From the NCBI RefSeq assembly GCF_000875975.1, contig NZ_BAWW01000002.1, forward strand, positions 124,001-188,000: a DNA stretch of 64,000 nucleotides, written 5' to 3'. Shown here piece by piece: positions 52,045 through 61,038 of the stretch. The stretch is from Parachlamydia acanthamoebae. Its GTDB lineage: Bacteria > Chlamydiota > Chlamydiia > Chlamydiales > Parachlamydiaceae. A program made the position numbers and the translations under genes. The notes under the pieces were generated by a model. It saw only the letters and a list, made by a program, of their open reading frames with translations, ran no database searches and was not told where the DNA came from. Each line of letters starts with the position of its first letter. Within the stretch, counting starts at the first letter, position 1.

Positions 52045-52929
52045 ATGACATTCAAATCACATCCGATCCATTATCGATTAATCGATGTTTTCAGTAAGGT
52101 TCCTTTAGCAGGCAATGGTTTAGCGGTCTTTATGCATAATGAGCCGTTGAATTCCGAACTCATGCAAAAGCTGACACAAGAATTGCGGCAATACGAGTCC
52201 ATATTTTTGTCTGGCACACATGACCCCACAAGATTTCAGGCTCGCATTTTTACCATGGAAGAAGAATTAGATTTTGCGGGTCATCCTATCCTTGGCGCTG
52301 CCTGTTTTTTACATGAATTGCAAAATGGAGAAGCTTGTGCATGGACTTTTGATTTACCAAACAAACAAGTCCAGGTAGAGACAGTCAAAAAAGCGGGGTA
52401 TTACCATGCAACCATGGAACAAGGACAGCCACAATTTTACCCTCCTTTAGAGCGATCACACACGTTGGAAATCTTAAAGGCATTAAATCTTTCAGCAAGA
52501 GATATTCATCCTAACTTACCTATGCAGGTTATCTCGACGGGCTTGCCTTATTTGATCGTTCCTGTTTCATGTGATCTTCAGAAAATATGCATTGTTTCGC
52601 GCAATTTAGCTGAATTGCTCGCTTCGGTGAAAGCCAAATTTGCTTACATTTTACAAGTGTCGACACTTGAAGGAAGAACTTGGGATAATGATGGACGAGT
52701 AGAAGATATTGCAACAGGCAGCGCAGCAGGACCCGTTGGAGCTTATTTAGTTCAACACGGTATTACAGCAATCAATAATCAATTTGTGATTAATCAAGGG
52801 CGTTTTTTGAAACGTCCAAGTCAGCTTTTTGTGCAAGTCAGTGGCCAGACGAATCAGATCATCTCGGTGAAAGTTGGTGGGGATGTTTGCATGGTTGCTC
52901 GAGGTGTATTTGACGAGATAGAAACATGA
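52045..52929 (+). CDS. PhzF-family isomerase-like protein
   Basis: 294 residues. The family start is clear: IDVFSKVPLAGNGLAVFMHN, then TRELRQYESIFL-type helix (QELRQYESIFL) with the catalytic Glu, RIFTMEEELDFAGHPILGAA, and a C-terminal half with the matching GRVEDIATGSAAGPVGAYL. PhzF and related diaminopimelate-epimerase-fold proteins isomerise or epimerise small amino or hydroxy acids. Here it sits between an aminotransferase and an ornithine cyclodeaminase-like gene and would act in the same amino-acid route. It starts two bases after the aminotransferase and overlaps the next gene by four bases. Confidence 0.92.
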   Translation: MTFKSHPIHYRLIDVFSKVPLAGNGLAVFMHNEPLNSELMQKLTQELRQYESIFLSGTHDPTRFQARIFTMEEELDFAGHPILGAACFLHELQNGEACAWTFDLPNKQVQVETVKKAGYYHATMEQGQPQFYPPLERSHTLEILKALNLSARDIHPNLPMQVISTGLPYLIVPVSCDLQKICIVSRNLAELLASVKAKFAYILQVSTLEGRTWDNDGRVEDIATGSAAGPVGAYLVQHGITAINNQFVINQGRFLKRPSQLFVQVSGQTNQIISVKVGGDVCMVARGVFDEIET

Positions 52930-53867
52930 AAATCATGACTAAACAAGACATCCAAAAGGTACTTCACATTCCAACCATTTTAAATGCGATTGAAGAGGGA
53001 TTTGTGATTTACAGCCAAAGGGAAGCCGTGGTTCCTCCTGTAAGCACTCTCTATTTTGATCATCCTCCCGGAGATAGCCATATCAAATATGGGTATACCA
53101 AAAAGGGGAGATACTACGTTGTTAAAGTCGCTTCCACCTTTTATGAAAATTCAAGCTTGGGTCTTCCAAGTGGAAATGGCTTAATGCTTTTGTTTGATAA
53201 AGCCACAGGAAAACCAGAGGTCCTTTTGCTGGATGAAGGGTTTTTAACAGATCTCCGTACAGCAGTGGCAGGCTGTATAGCAGCTAAGTATTTTGCGCCT
53301 AAAAACATCTCATGCATTGGAATCGTAGGCACAGGAATGCAAGCCTATTGGCAGCTCAAATTGCTCCCATACGTGACGAATTGCCGCAAAGTTAAGGTGT
53401 GGGGACGCAATGAATCTAAAATTAGAAAGTTTTGTGAAAATCCTGAGCTTGCGGAATTTCAACTTCAAGCAGAACTCAATTTAAAGCAATTATGTGCTGA
53501 GTGTAATCTTATTGTGACAACAACTTCAGCCTCAAGCCCTTTGTTACTTGCGAGCCAAATTAGAAAGGGAACTCACATTACTGCAGTTGGTGCAGACGAC
53601 GTAGGAAAGCAAGAGCTCGATCCGAGGCTATTTTCAATGGCAGATCGGATCATTGTCGATAGCCGAGAACAATGTCTTCAATTTGGAGATACTTCATATG
53701 CATTCAAAGAGGGAAGGCTCAAATCAAGTCAAATATTTGAGCTAGGAGAGGCGATTCTCAATCCTCAGAAGAGAAGACATTCAGACGATCAATTGACGAT
53801 CGTTGATTTAACAGGTATTGCGATACAAGATTTGCAAATCGCAATGTCTGTTAGTAAGGATGGTTAA
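52926..53867 (+). CDS. Ornithine cyclodeaminase/mu-crystallin-family dehydrogenase
   Basis: 313 residues. Substrate-side motifs are PPVSTLYF, KYGYTKKGRYYVVKVASTFY and DEGFLTDLRTAVAGCIAAKY; the NAD-binding motif is IGIVGTGMQAYWQLKLL at about residues 133-149. The C-terminus has ITAVGADDVGKQELDP and VDLTGIAIQDL. The family covers ornithine cyclodeaminase, alanine dehydrogenase and ketimine reductase activities. With a DauR-like regulator it suggests breakdown or racemisation of a basic or D-amino acid. It is the last gene of the operon. Confidence 0.92.
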   Translation: MKIMTKQDIQKVLHIPTILNAIEEGFVIYSQREAVVPPVSTLYFDHPPGDSHIKYGYTKKGRYYVVKVASTFYENSSLGLPSGNGLMLLFDKATGKPEVLLLDEGFLTDLRTAVAGCIAAKYFAPKNISCIGIVGTGMQAYWQLKLLPYVTNCRKVKVWGRNESKIRKFCENPELAEFQLQAELNLKQLCAECNLIVTTTSASSPLLLASQIRKGTHITAVGADDVGKQELDPRLFSMADRIIVDSREQCLQFGDTSYAFKEGRLKSSQIFELGEAILNPQKRRHSDDQLTIVDLTGIAIQDLQIAMSVSKDG

Positions 53868-54382
53868 AATTGCGTATTTAGGTAGTAATTTTGTACCTCT
53901 TCATCTGAAGAAAATTTTAAAGGACCGGAAACTTAATTTTTAACACATTTATCGAATATTTCTTTTGTTAAATAAATAAGTTGTACTGAACTATTTTCAG
54001 TGATTATTAGCTTAATTTTTGCCGGAAATTCCTTGTCATTTTTAAAGATTTTTCTGCAAAATAGATGCCAATTTTTCGCTCGCTGGAAAACAAAGTTTAT
54101 GATTGCTGCCTTCAAGGAAGAAAAACCGATTTAGGATTTATAAAAGCAGACCGCTAAAATGGATACTTAAAAAAATGCCAGTGGCAAAATTTGAACAAAT
54201 ATGGAAGTTTGATTCATATAGATAAAAATTTTTAAAATAAGCATCTTTCGATCTGTTCTTAGCAATGTTTGAAAAATATTTTCAAAAAAGAATGGATTGC
54301 TTACTTTGAAAATTTGGGCGAAAAAAACAGCTTTTGACTTCCAGCATTTCCTAAACGACACTTTCATAACGAGGCTTTCAAC
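53868..54382. other. 515-base intergenic region without recognisable features
   Basis: No ORF with a plausible start, RNA gene or clear terminator could be supported. The region is AT-rich and ends at the start of the DUF11 protein gene. Two short minus-strand frames (53933-54115 and 54167-54367) look like chance or decayed sequence. Confidence 0.5.
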
Positions 54383-56728
54383 ATGTGTATATCGCCATTT
54401 TCGCGATGTAGGGGTTCCTTTTCCTTTAAAATCACTCTTTTCCTTTTGATTTTGCTTTCTGTTTGTCTTACTCCTATAGAAGCGACTTATATAAAGCGTT
54501 ATACAACAACAGACAATGGCGGTATTCTTTTTACGGGCAATACGCTAGGATTAAGCAAGCTTGCGAATAAGAATGAGCCCGGAACATGTGATTCAGCTGG
54601 AGCCTTTATTACAGCTGATACCACTCAGAAAGTTGGAAATTATCTGCCAGGTACAACTTTAAGCTGGCAGCAAAATAGCTCCTCAGCTTTCTTAGATCTC
54701 CCTCAAGACAGCACAGTACTCTATGCTGAACTCATTTGGTCTGGAAGTTATGGATTTCAAAATGAAATCACCGGTAGCGAACCGAATACTCCTATCACTC
54801 TTTCAACACCTCAACACATTCGTTTTCAAGTTACTCCCGATCCCACGACAAGCCAAACCGCGATAACTCCTGGATATTCCACTTCTGGAAATTATATGCG
54901 AAGTGCAGATGTCACGAGCATTGTGCAGGAGGGTGGAGGTGGCAAATACACCGTTGGAGGCATTCCGGCAACCATTTCCGCCCATGATGATACCCACAAT
55001 GCTGCAGGCTGGACACTTGCTGTCGTGTTTCGAAATGGTTTAATGTTGACCTATAACATGACTCTTTTTGTTGGCTGTGAGCAAGCTTCATATACGACAA
55101 ATCTTCCTGCGTCAGTTTCTGGTTTTTGCGCTCCTCCTTCTGGCGCTTTAAAAGGCAATTTGTTTATCAGTGCAATTGAGGGAGACGCAAACAAAATGGG
55201 CGATCACATGCTATTTGGGGATGGCTTGCCTCTTACAATCAACAACAATTCTTTAGAAGGGACGAATAATCCAGCCGGAAATTTTTTTGGTTCCCAGATT
55301 AATACATTGCTTCCGCTAAACAAAACAGCCATATCAACGAAGCTAGTCGATAACGGGTCCGGTCTTTTAGATACACGCGGTAGCTTCGGTAATCATAATT
55401 CTGATCCCGTGAGGGGAATTGTCTCAGCAGGTAATAGGCAAGGGTATGACATTACGAGCATTGATATTTCCGATATCATTAACTACAACCAAACATCTGC
55501 TTACGCTCTTGGAACAACAACAGGGGATGATTATACCATCAATGCTTTGGGAATCCAAATTCAAGTCGGAGCTCCCATCATTACAGCGACAATGCAGGTG
55601 AATTCACAAAATTCCATCGAAGCTGTTTTAGAGGAAACCTTGACCTTTACTTGTAAGCTTCAAAATGATGGAACAAGCAATGCTGTTGCGGTGACTTTTA
55701 AAGATATTTTGGAATCAGGTCTTGAATATGTTCCTGGCAGTTTTAAATTTAATGAAGTTCTTCAGAATGATCCGGATTTAGTTGAGGGCTTTGCTTTAGG
55801 AAATCTATTAATCGGTCAGGCAGCGATGTTTGAATTTAAGGTTCTCGTCACCGACTATCCTTCTTTCGGGAATATTTTTTATAATCAGGGTATTCTCGAC
55901 TACCAATCACAAACCTGCCTGAATGCCACATTGGATCTCGAAGCCATCACAAATACGGTTTCAATTATATTACCATCGCAAGATATTCCAAATCTAACAG
56001 TCTTTAAACTTGTGAATTCAGAAGAGTCTATTGATGCTTCGGTGGGTGAAGTTGTGACATTTACGTTGAACATTGATTCATGTGGATTAGGAACAGCTCT
56101 AAATGTTGTATTAAAAGATCCTCTTCCACAAGGGCATACGCTTATTTCGAATAGCGTTGTTGTGGATGACGTTCTTGTAGATTCAGACCCAGATCTTCAT
56201 AACGGCATTTTAATTGGAAATATTTCTTCAGGGAAGACTTCAAAGGTTATTTTTAAAGCTTCCATTAATGATTATCCGCCCGAAAATAATGCTTATTCGT
56301 ATACGGCAAACGCAGATTTTCAATATCTTCCATTTCCAAGTGAACCTGTTGGTCTTTCTACGACTTCAAATACGGTTCGTACCAATTTTTCTTTGCCACC
56401 TCCACCGCCGCCACCTCCTCCATTTACTCCTGTTGTTCCTGAAACTCCCCCACCAAATTCAGCTACCGGAGTGATAAAAAAATGCGAATCAATTAATCGA
56501 AAGGATTATTGCTGCAAAGTCCAATGGGAAGCGGCAAATTCTCAAAATGTCTTATTTTATCGCATTTATCATAAAAGTAAAATCGTGGCTAAAGTGGACG
56601 TGCATTCACCTTTAATTTACCGAACTTGCTTAAGATCAAAAAAATCCATACAAGCATTTGAAATAACTGCTGTCTATCCGAATAACGCAGAAAGCCTTCG
56701 TGTAAAGGTGAGGATGGGTAATGAATAA
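54383..56728 (+). CDS. Secreted surface protein with DUF11 repeats and a polyproline linker
   Basis: 781 residues. A long Sec signal is followed by a probable cleavage after TPIEA (residue about 35). Residues 36-410 form a large beta-rich domain that begins IKRYTTTDNGGILFTGNTLG. Two DUF11-type beta-sandwich repeats follow, marked by VLEETLTFTCKLQNDGTS/VTFKDILESGLEYVPGSF and by VGEVVTFTLNIDSCG/LKDPLPQGHTLISNSV. A polyproline stretch (nine Pro and beyond) leads to a C-terminal Fn3-like domain with six Cys. DUF11 repeats are common in chlamydial OmcB-like and other surface proteins, where Cys cross-linking stiffens the envelope. Adhesin or envelope roles are likely. It overlaps the next gene by eight bases. 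Confidence 0.82.
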   Translation: MCISPFSRCRGSFSFKITLFLLILLSVCLTPIEATYIKRYTTTDNGGILFTGNTLGLSKLANKNEPGTCDSAGAFITADTTQKVGNYLPGTTLSWQQNSSSAFLDLPQDSTVLYAELIWSGSYGFQNEITGSEPNTPITLSTPQHIRFQVTPDPTTSQTAITPGYSTSGNYMRSADVTSIVQEGGGGKYTVGGIPATISAHDDTHNAAGWTLAVVFRNGLMLTYNMTLFVGCEQASYTTNLPASVSGFCAPPSGALKGNLFISAIEGDANKMGDHMLFGDGLPLTINNNSLEGTNNPAGNFFGSQINTLLPLNKTAISTKLVDNGSGLLDTRGSFGNHNSDPVRGIVSAGNRQGYDITSIDISDIINYNQTSAYALGTTTGDDYTINALGIQIQVGAPIITATMQVNSQNSIEAVLEETLTFTCKLQNDGTSNAVAVTFKDILESGLEYVPGSFKFNEVLQNDPDLVEGFALGNLLIGQAAMFEFKVLVTDYPSFGNIFYNQGILDYQSQTCLNATLDLEAITNTVSIILPSQDIPNLTVFKLVNSEESIDASVGEVVTFTLNIDSCGLGTALNVVLKDPLPQGHTLISNSVVVDDVLVDSDPDLHNGILIGNISSGKTSKVIFKASINDYPPENNAYSYTANADFQYLPFPSEPVGLSTTSNTVRTNFSLPPPPPPPPPFTPVVPETPPPNSATGVIKKCESINRKDYCCKVQWEAANSQNVLFYRIYHKSKIVAKVDVHSPLIYRTCLRSKKSIQAFEITAVYPNNAESLRVKVRMGNE

Positions 56729-57287
56729 AAAAACTTTTAGGAAACAACTCGTTTTTTTGATTTACTTGTTGATGCCTTTTTTGGCACATGCCGAGATGGC
56801 AATTGAATACCGGACAGCGGCATTCTTTCCTTCAAACCACCTGTTTCGACATATATATGGGGACCTGGGTCCCAATTATCAGCTTGAAGCTTCCAAGTGC
56901 GTTTGTTCAAATGTGGCATTGTGGGCCAATACCGATTTGTTTATTAAGCACGGAAGGATAAGAGAATGTGGACCATCAAAAGTTAAGCTTGTTAACTTAA
57001 GCTTTGGACCAAAACTCATTTATCCACTTTCTTCCCGTGTCAACTTATATGTTGGGTTAGGAGCTAGTATTGCGAGAATATGCATTAAAAATAAAGTTCA
57101 CTGCGAATCGAATAGCGCATATAAAATGGCTGCTGGAGGCGTTTTTAAAAGTGGAATGAATTTCTATTTGTGTCAGAATCTATTTTTAGATGTTTTTATA
57201 GACTATCTATATCAGCCCATCCACTTCCATAGGACTATAGATATAGGAGGGATCAAAGTTGGAGCTGGAATAGGCACCAGATTTTAA
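56721..57287 (+). CDS. Outer-membrane beta-barrel-like protein
   Basis: 188 residues with a Sec signal cleaved after FLAHA (about residue 24). The mature part shows alternating beta strands (VKLVNLSFGPKLIYPL, VNLYVGLGASIARICI, FLDVFIDYLY) and ends in IGTRF, the C-terminal Phe used by BAM substrates. An eight-strand barrel of the OmpW/OmpA type would fit the size. Seven or more Cys residues in the mature part are in line with disulfide-linked chlamydial outer membranes. The start lies within the end of the DUF11 protein gene, so the two are probably made together as a surface pair. Confidence 0.78.
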   Translation: MNKKTFRKQLVFLIYLLMPFLAHAEMAIEYRTAAFFPSNHLFRHIYGDLGPNYQLEASKCVCSNVALWANTDLFIKHGRIRECGPSKVKLVNLSFGPKLIYPLSSRVNLYVGLGASIARICIKNKVHCESNSAYKMAAGGVFKSGMNFYLCQNLFLDVFIDYLYQPIHFHRTIDIGGIKVGAGIGTRF

Positions 57288-57296
57288 AGCGACCAT

Positions 57297-58100
57297 CTAT
57301 TTTGTTAGAGTCTTTTGCCTTTCCGCAATAGCTTGTAAAAGTTCTGAAAAGGGCTCCCGTCCAGTTTTATTTTGAATGGATTGCAAACTGATTTCAATCT
57401 CATTTAAAGCATTGAGAAATTGAATACTTAAATGATTAAGCGTAGGTGGACGTTCGAAGTTTAGCGGTTTAATCGCAATCTGGTTGAGAATATCCTTTGC
57501 TGCGGCATAATTTTTTTGTGCTAAGTATACTTTCGCAAGGCGAATTTTTACTCGAGTTGCAGCTATCATTTTTTCTGCCTTTACAAAGCTTGAGATAGCT
57601 AACGAGTAATAATGAATAGCTTTTGAAAAGTCTGGATTAGGTTGTTCCACATATAGTCTACCAAGATTAGACAATATTTTTGCCTTGAGCCCTTGATTAG
57701 CTATATCGTTTTCAGTAAAGATATGGAGTGCATTTTCTGCGATTTCGATCGCCTTGCTGTATAAGAATAGTTGGTGGTCATTGTCTAGGCTTTTTTCTGC
57801 TAAAGAGCGATAAATCACCGCTTGTAAGAAAAAAGCCCTAATCTTAAAAGCAGGGTTTTCGAAATGGGAAGATAAATCGAGAGAAAGTTCGGAATAATCA
57901 ATTGCATCTGCATATTTTTTTTGAGAAAAAAAAGCCGTCGTTAATTGAACAGAAAGAATAGCAGATTCATAAAGATGTCTGTTCTTTAGGGCGTTTTCTA
58001 ATTTTGGCAGTCCTTCGTTGACAATTTCATCCCATTGGTCCCTTTTTGCAAGCTCTGTAAAGCGATTGGAAGTTGGAAGCATGGGAAAGCTACTTTGCAT
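57297..58100 (-). CDS. TPR-like protein, 267 residues
   Basis: Five or more helical pairs of tetratricopeptide type cover most of the protein: YADAIDYSELSLDLSSHF, IEIAENALHIFTENDI, NLGRLYVEQPNPDFSKAIHY and IRLAKVYLAQKNYAAAKDIL. No signal or membrane segment. It could be a chaperone or scaffold, as with many TPR proteins of chlamydiae. Its Shine-Dalgarno sequence (AAAGGA, six bases before ATG) is buried in the stem of a 13-bp hairpin, and a small membrane-protein ORF ends within the hairpin loop 19 bases upstream. Translation is therefore probably coupled. Confidence 0.8.
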   Translation of the reverse strand: MQSSFPMLPTSNRFTELAKRDQWDEIVNEGLPKLENALKNRHLYESAILSVQLTTAFFSQKKYADAIDYSELSLDLSSHFENPAFKIRAFFLQAVIYRSLAEKSLDNDHQLFLYSKAIEIAENALHIFTENDIANQGLKAKILSNLGRLYVEQPNPDFSKAIHYYSLAISSFVKAEKMIAATRVKIRLAKVYLAQKNYAAAKDILNQIAIKPLNFERPPTLNHLSIQFLNALNEIEISLQSIQNKTGREPFSELLQAIAERQKTLTK

Positions 58101-58107
58101 CAGAATT

Positions 58108-58139
58108 CCTTTGGTTACATCAATTCATGTAACCAAAGG
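58108..58139 (-). promoter_or_regulatory. Hairpin that hides the ribosome-binding site of the TPR gene
   Basis: Arms CCTTTGGTTACAT and ATGTAACCAAAGG pair over 13 bp without mismatch around a 6-base loop. The AAAGG of the distal arm is the likely Shine-Dalgarno sequence of the gene starting at 58100. The stop codon of the small upstream ORF falls at the junction of stem and loop, so ribosomes finishing that ORF would open the hairpin. Confidence 0.75.
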
Positions 58140-58290
58140 AGAAGATTATCAGCAACAAAAGAATTGCTAATGAGTCGAGGAACCATTTTAATATACGCTT
58201 TAGCTTAATTATTTTTTCGAAACCTCTGCCCTTGCTGTATCTCATAGAAGAAGTATATTCGGCAAAGCTAAAAGATTTGGGGGATTGCAT
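58120..58290 (-). CDS. Small membrane protein, 56 residues
   Basis: The frame starts with MQSPKSFSFAEYTSSMRY, continues with a basic segment (KIIKLKRILK) and has one strong membrane helix, WFLDSLAILLLLIIFSFGYM, that ends two residues before the stop. The basic residues before the helix predict an N-in orientation. There is no good Shine-Dalgarno sequence. Its stop lies in the hairpin that covers the start of the TPR gene, so the two appear to form a translationally coupled pair. The function is unknown. Confidence 0.5.
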   Translation of the reverse strand: MQSPKSFSFAEYTSSMRYSKGRGFEKIIKLKRILKWFLDSLAILLLLIIFSFGYMN

Positions 58291-58418
58291 AAATGTATTC
58301 TTTTGGTTTAGAGATTAAAATAACTAGCTTTTTTTTATTTTATCACTAAGATTTTTAATCTAATTAACTTGTCAATAAGCTTGGGATTTTAAATGTGTTC
58401 AAAACAATGAGAGTTAAA

Positions 58419-58772
58419 ATGCGAAACAATATTTATTCACATCTGTCAATATTTTTAGCCTGGTCGTGTAAAATGGCTGGAAAACCTCTTACGTTCGTCG
58501 TGGCATTAACTTTTGTTCTTGTTTGGGTTATTGTAGGATTGATTTGGGGATTCAGTAATACTTGGCTTTTAGTCATTGATACAATTGCTACTATTAATGC
58601 CTCATTAATGGTATTCATTATTCAAAATACTCAAAACCGAGAAAGCAAGGCTTTACATCTTAAAATTGATGGACTTATAAAATCTATTAAAGAAGCAGAA
58701 AATGAGCTGATAGCAGTTGAGAAATTAGGTGAAGAAGAGCTAGACCAAATTCGAAAAAAAATATTTATTTAG
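58419..58772 (+). CDS. Small low-affinity iron permease-like membrane protein
   Basis: 117 residues from the ATG at 58419, which has GAGAG five bases upstream; 58407 (ATG) and 58395 (GTG) are alternatives in frame. Two membrane helices at about residues 20-65 (LTFVVALTFVLVWVIVGLIW and LLVIDTIATINASLMVFII) end with FIIQNTQNRESKALHLKIDG, the signature of the PF04120 iron permease/Fet4-like group found widely in bacteria. The tail is a charged helix. The family name comes from yeast Fet4, but transport by such short bacterial members is unproven. It stands alone. Confidence 0.78.
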   Translation: MRNNIYSHLSIFLAWSCKMAGKPLTFVVALTFVLVWVIVGLIWGFSNTWLLVIDTIATINASLMVFIIQNTQNRESKALHLKIDGLIKSIKEAENELIAVEKLGEEELDQIRKKIFI

Positions 58773-58947
58773 GAAGCATGATTGGACACATTTTAGTGTG
58801 ATTTTTTAAGGAATTTCATCCGATTTATTTATGATGAAAATCTTACCAACACTTTTTTGTATCCGAGATTGGGGATAAAAAGAGTTTTTGTCTTTATCAT
58901 ATTTTGGATTGAAAGGCTTTTGAAATTATAGATAAATTTTAAATTAC

Positions 58948-59220
58948 CTATCCTTTATCCTTCCAGTAGTACCCTTGCTGTTGCAAACCATGAACGAAAT
59001 AAACTTCTTCAAAGGCTTTTGCAAATAAGGCTTTATCATTGTCTGTGATGAAAATCTGCCATTCTTTCATCTGATGCTTAGTTTTAAACTCGGGTGTTAC
59101 AGTAATTCCTGATTCGGTAATCAGTTTTAGAAGAAAATTATTTTTAACGATAATTTCTTTTCCTGGTATTAATTCTGCAACCGGCTCAGTTTTAGAAGGA
59201 CTCATTAAAAGCTTAGTCAT
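58948..59220 (-). CDS. Hypothetical protein, 90 residues, partner of the kinase-like gene
   Basis: A small soluble protein without recognised domains; it begins MTKLLMSPSKTEPVAELIPG and ends YYWKDKG. It lies 31 bases after the kinase-like gene on the same strand, with AAGGAGT upstream of the ATG, and is probably in the same transcript. It may be a small partner or chaperone of the larger protein, but the sequence does not show this. Confidence 0.6.
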   Translation of the reverse strand: MTKLLMSPSKTEPVAELIPGKEIIVKNNFLLKLITESGITVTPEFKTKHQMKEWQIFITDNDKALFAKAFEEVYFVHGLQQQGYYWKDKG

Positions 59221-59251
59221 ACATACTCCTTACATTAAGCAGACCTCAGAA

Positions 59252-60856
59252 TTAATAATCTTCATCGTGTCCCCTTTCCCATGATTCCATTAGATCTCTA
59301 ATGATTGTTCTAGCACTTCTTGTATCCATATCTTCACGAATTTTTCTTCCCGCCACCATCATCCAGTTAATAGCAGATTCAGGCATTTCTTTCTTTTTCA
59401 TTTCCATTGCGTATTCTTGCAAAGCTTCTTCTGAAACAAGTGGTTTTAAATTTTGGTTGAATTGCTCGTCTTGAGATATCAAAGCAATATAGTCTAGTTT
59501 TAAGGCGTTGCCATATTTAGGCATACAACTATCGTGGTCAATTCCATAGGGTGCATATACATTGCTTCCAGATTCTTTTTTGAACAGAATATTTGCTGAA
59601 TGACGATCTTCATTAGAAAAGAGCAGATCAAAGATGACTAAGCGGTGCAATCCATCTCGTGAGACAGGGGCATTATCGAGTCTGTCCATATTGATCGCTC
59701 CATCTATAAACATTTGAGCAGATCCAGTCCAACCGTTCATTTCCACATAGACTGTTTTGGGAATAGGAAATCGGCCATCGATATTCACCAAGGATGCTGC
59801 ATGTTCTCTTTCTACAAGCCTGGAGGGATTGCATGTTGCTTCATCTTCAAAAGAAGAAATTTCGGGTTTGAAAATCCATTGTTCTTTACTGTTTGAATCA
59901 CGCAAAATATACGCATGATTGATATTTTTAGCTTCTAGCGAACCAAGGGCTTGTAGATATTGTCTTGTCCCGATAACAGGAAACGCATCAATTTTTGCAT
60001 GGATTTCATGGATTTCATTTAAAAAATTTTGAAAGTCTTCAAGATCTGATTGATCTTTCGCATTAAGCCCTCCTTCTAATTTGGATTTCTCCTGAAGTCT
60101 AGTCACCTCCCTCTTTATTGCGTCAATACTTTTGGAGTCGATAGTGAAGATCTTTTGTACACTCTCTGATGTGATATATTTTGCGGATTCATCTGCTATG
60201 CTTGCGCACGCTTTGCCATCCATTGCGATAAGACAATTCCTTAGACTTTGGAAAACATATGCAGGATGTGGCTGAATCAAATTAATATTTTCTAAGCCTT
60301 TACCGCTTAAATCTTCTAATGGGGGGGTAAAAAGCAGTTGATGAATATTTTCAATGGCTGCTGTGGAGATAGGATTCGGTGAATTTAGGAGTTCACTCGC
60401 ACTTTTAAATACAAAATGGATGAGGTCTTCACGTGTTTTAATTATTCCCTCTTTAATTTCTTTTTCCGCATTTTGGCTAATTGTTTCGTCAAATGCTTGG
60501 CGAATGTTAGCGATAAGAGGAGCCGTAAAGTGATGATCATCTAATCGTGCCGCCTCCTGTAAATCAGGTGAAGCCTCTATTTTGATTACTTTTTTTACTG
60601 GTGATGACGACTCTTCTTCTTTTTCTTTTTGATCGAATTGATCAATTTCACGCTTCCGTTTTTCTTGATCTAAAAAAGCTGATTTCTGCTTCTCAAGACT
60701 ATTTGAGTCAGGAGAAGCGCTTTGAGAAGGGGAATATCTTGTATCTTCGCTTTTCTGTTTCTCGACTTGGCTTTTATCTGTTGTTTTTTCTACAGAAGAA
60801 AGCTGCTGGCCATAGGGAATATAGCCGCCAGAATGTAAGCCTTGTTGTTGTTCCAT
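59252..60856 (-). CDS. PI3/PI4-kinase-like protein, candidate effector
   Basis: 534 residues. The first 100 residues are rich in Gln, Ser, Lys and Glu and look disordered, with KRKR and KKVIK clusters resembling a bipartite nuclear signal. A helical middle part follows. The C-terminal half has the marks of the phosphatidylinositol 3-/4-kinase-like fold: QWIFKPE (K330), GSAQMFIDGA at the hinge, VIFDLLFSNEDRHSANILF (D417, N421) as catalytic loop and YGIDHDSC (D440) as the metal-binding DFG-equivalent. Actin-fragmin kinase and several Legionella effectors have similar cores. Lipid or protein kinase activity is inferred. No Sec signal. A 90-residue gene follows in the same direction, and the region upstream is very AT-rich. 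Confidence 0.72.
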   Translation of the reverse strand: MEQQQGLHSGGYIPYGQQLSSVEKTTDKSQVEKQKSEDTRYSPSQSASPDSNSLEKQKSAFLDQEKRKREIDQFDQKEKEEESSSPVKKVIKIEASPDLQEAARLDDHHFTAPLIANIRQAFDETISQNAEKEIKEGIIKTREDLIHFVFKSASELLNSPNPISTAAIENIHQLLFTPPLEDLSGKGLENINLIQPHPAYVFQSLRNCLIAMDGKACASIADESAKYITSESVQKIFTIDSKSIDAIKREVTRLQEKSKLEGGLNAKDQSDLEDFQNFLNEIHEIHAKIDAFPVIGTRQYLQALGSLEAKNINHAYILRDSNSKEQWIFKPEISSFEDEATCNPSRLVEREHAASLVNIDGRFPIPKTVYVEMNGWTGSAQMFIDGAINMDRLDNAPVSRDGLHRLVIFDLLFSNEDRHSANILFKKESGSNVYAPYGIDHDSCMPKYGNALKLDYIALISQDEQFNQNLKPLVSEEALQEYAMEMKKKEMPESAINWMMVAGRKIREDMDTRSARTIIRDLMESWERGHDEDY

Positions 60857-61038
60857 GGTTTACCTATTCTTTTTGAAGTAAAAATACAAACTGAAAAGAA
60901 TAAATAATAACTTTATAATAACATGGATTTAATTTTTATAATCAAATTAAAAATTAAAAACGTTGTTTTATATGGAGAACTTGTAGAGTTTGGATGCTAA
61001 TGGATGGTTTTGAATAAATTTGATAAAAGTAGATCTAC

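Noticed and set aside
53933-54367. Two short minus-strand frames in the 515-base gap
   Set aside because: No ribosome-binding sites, and the composition (Phe/Lys/Ile-rich) is what AT-rich noncoding DNA gives.
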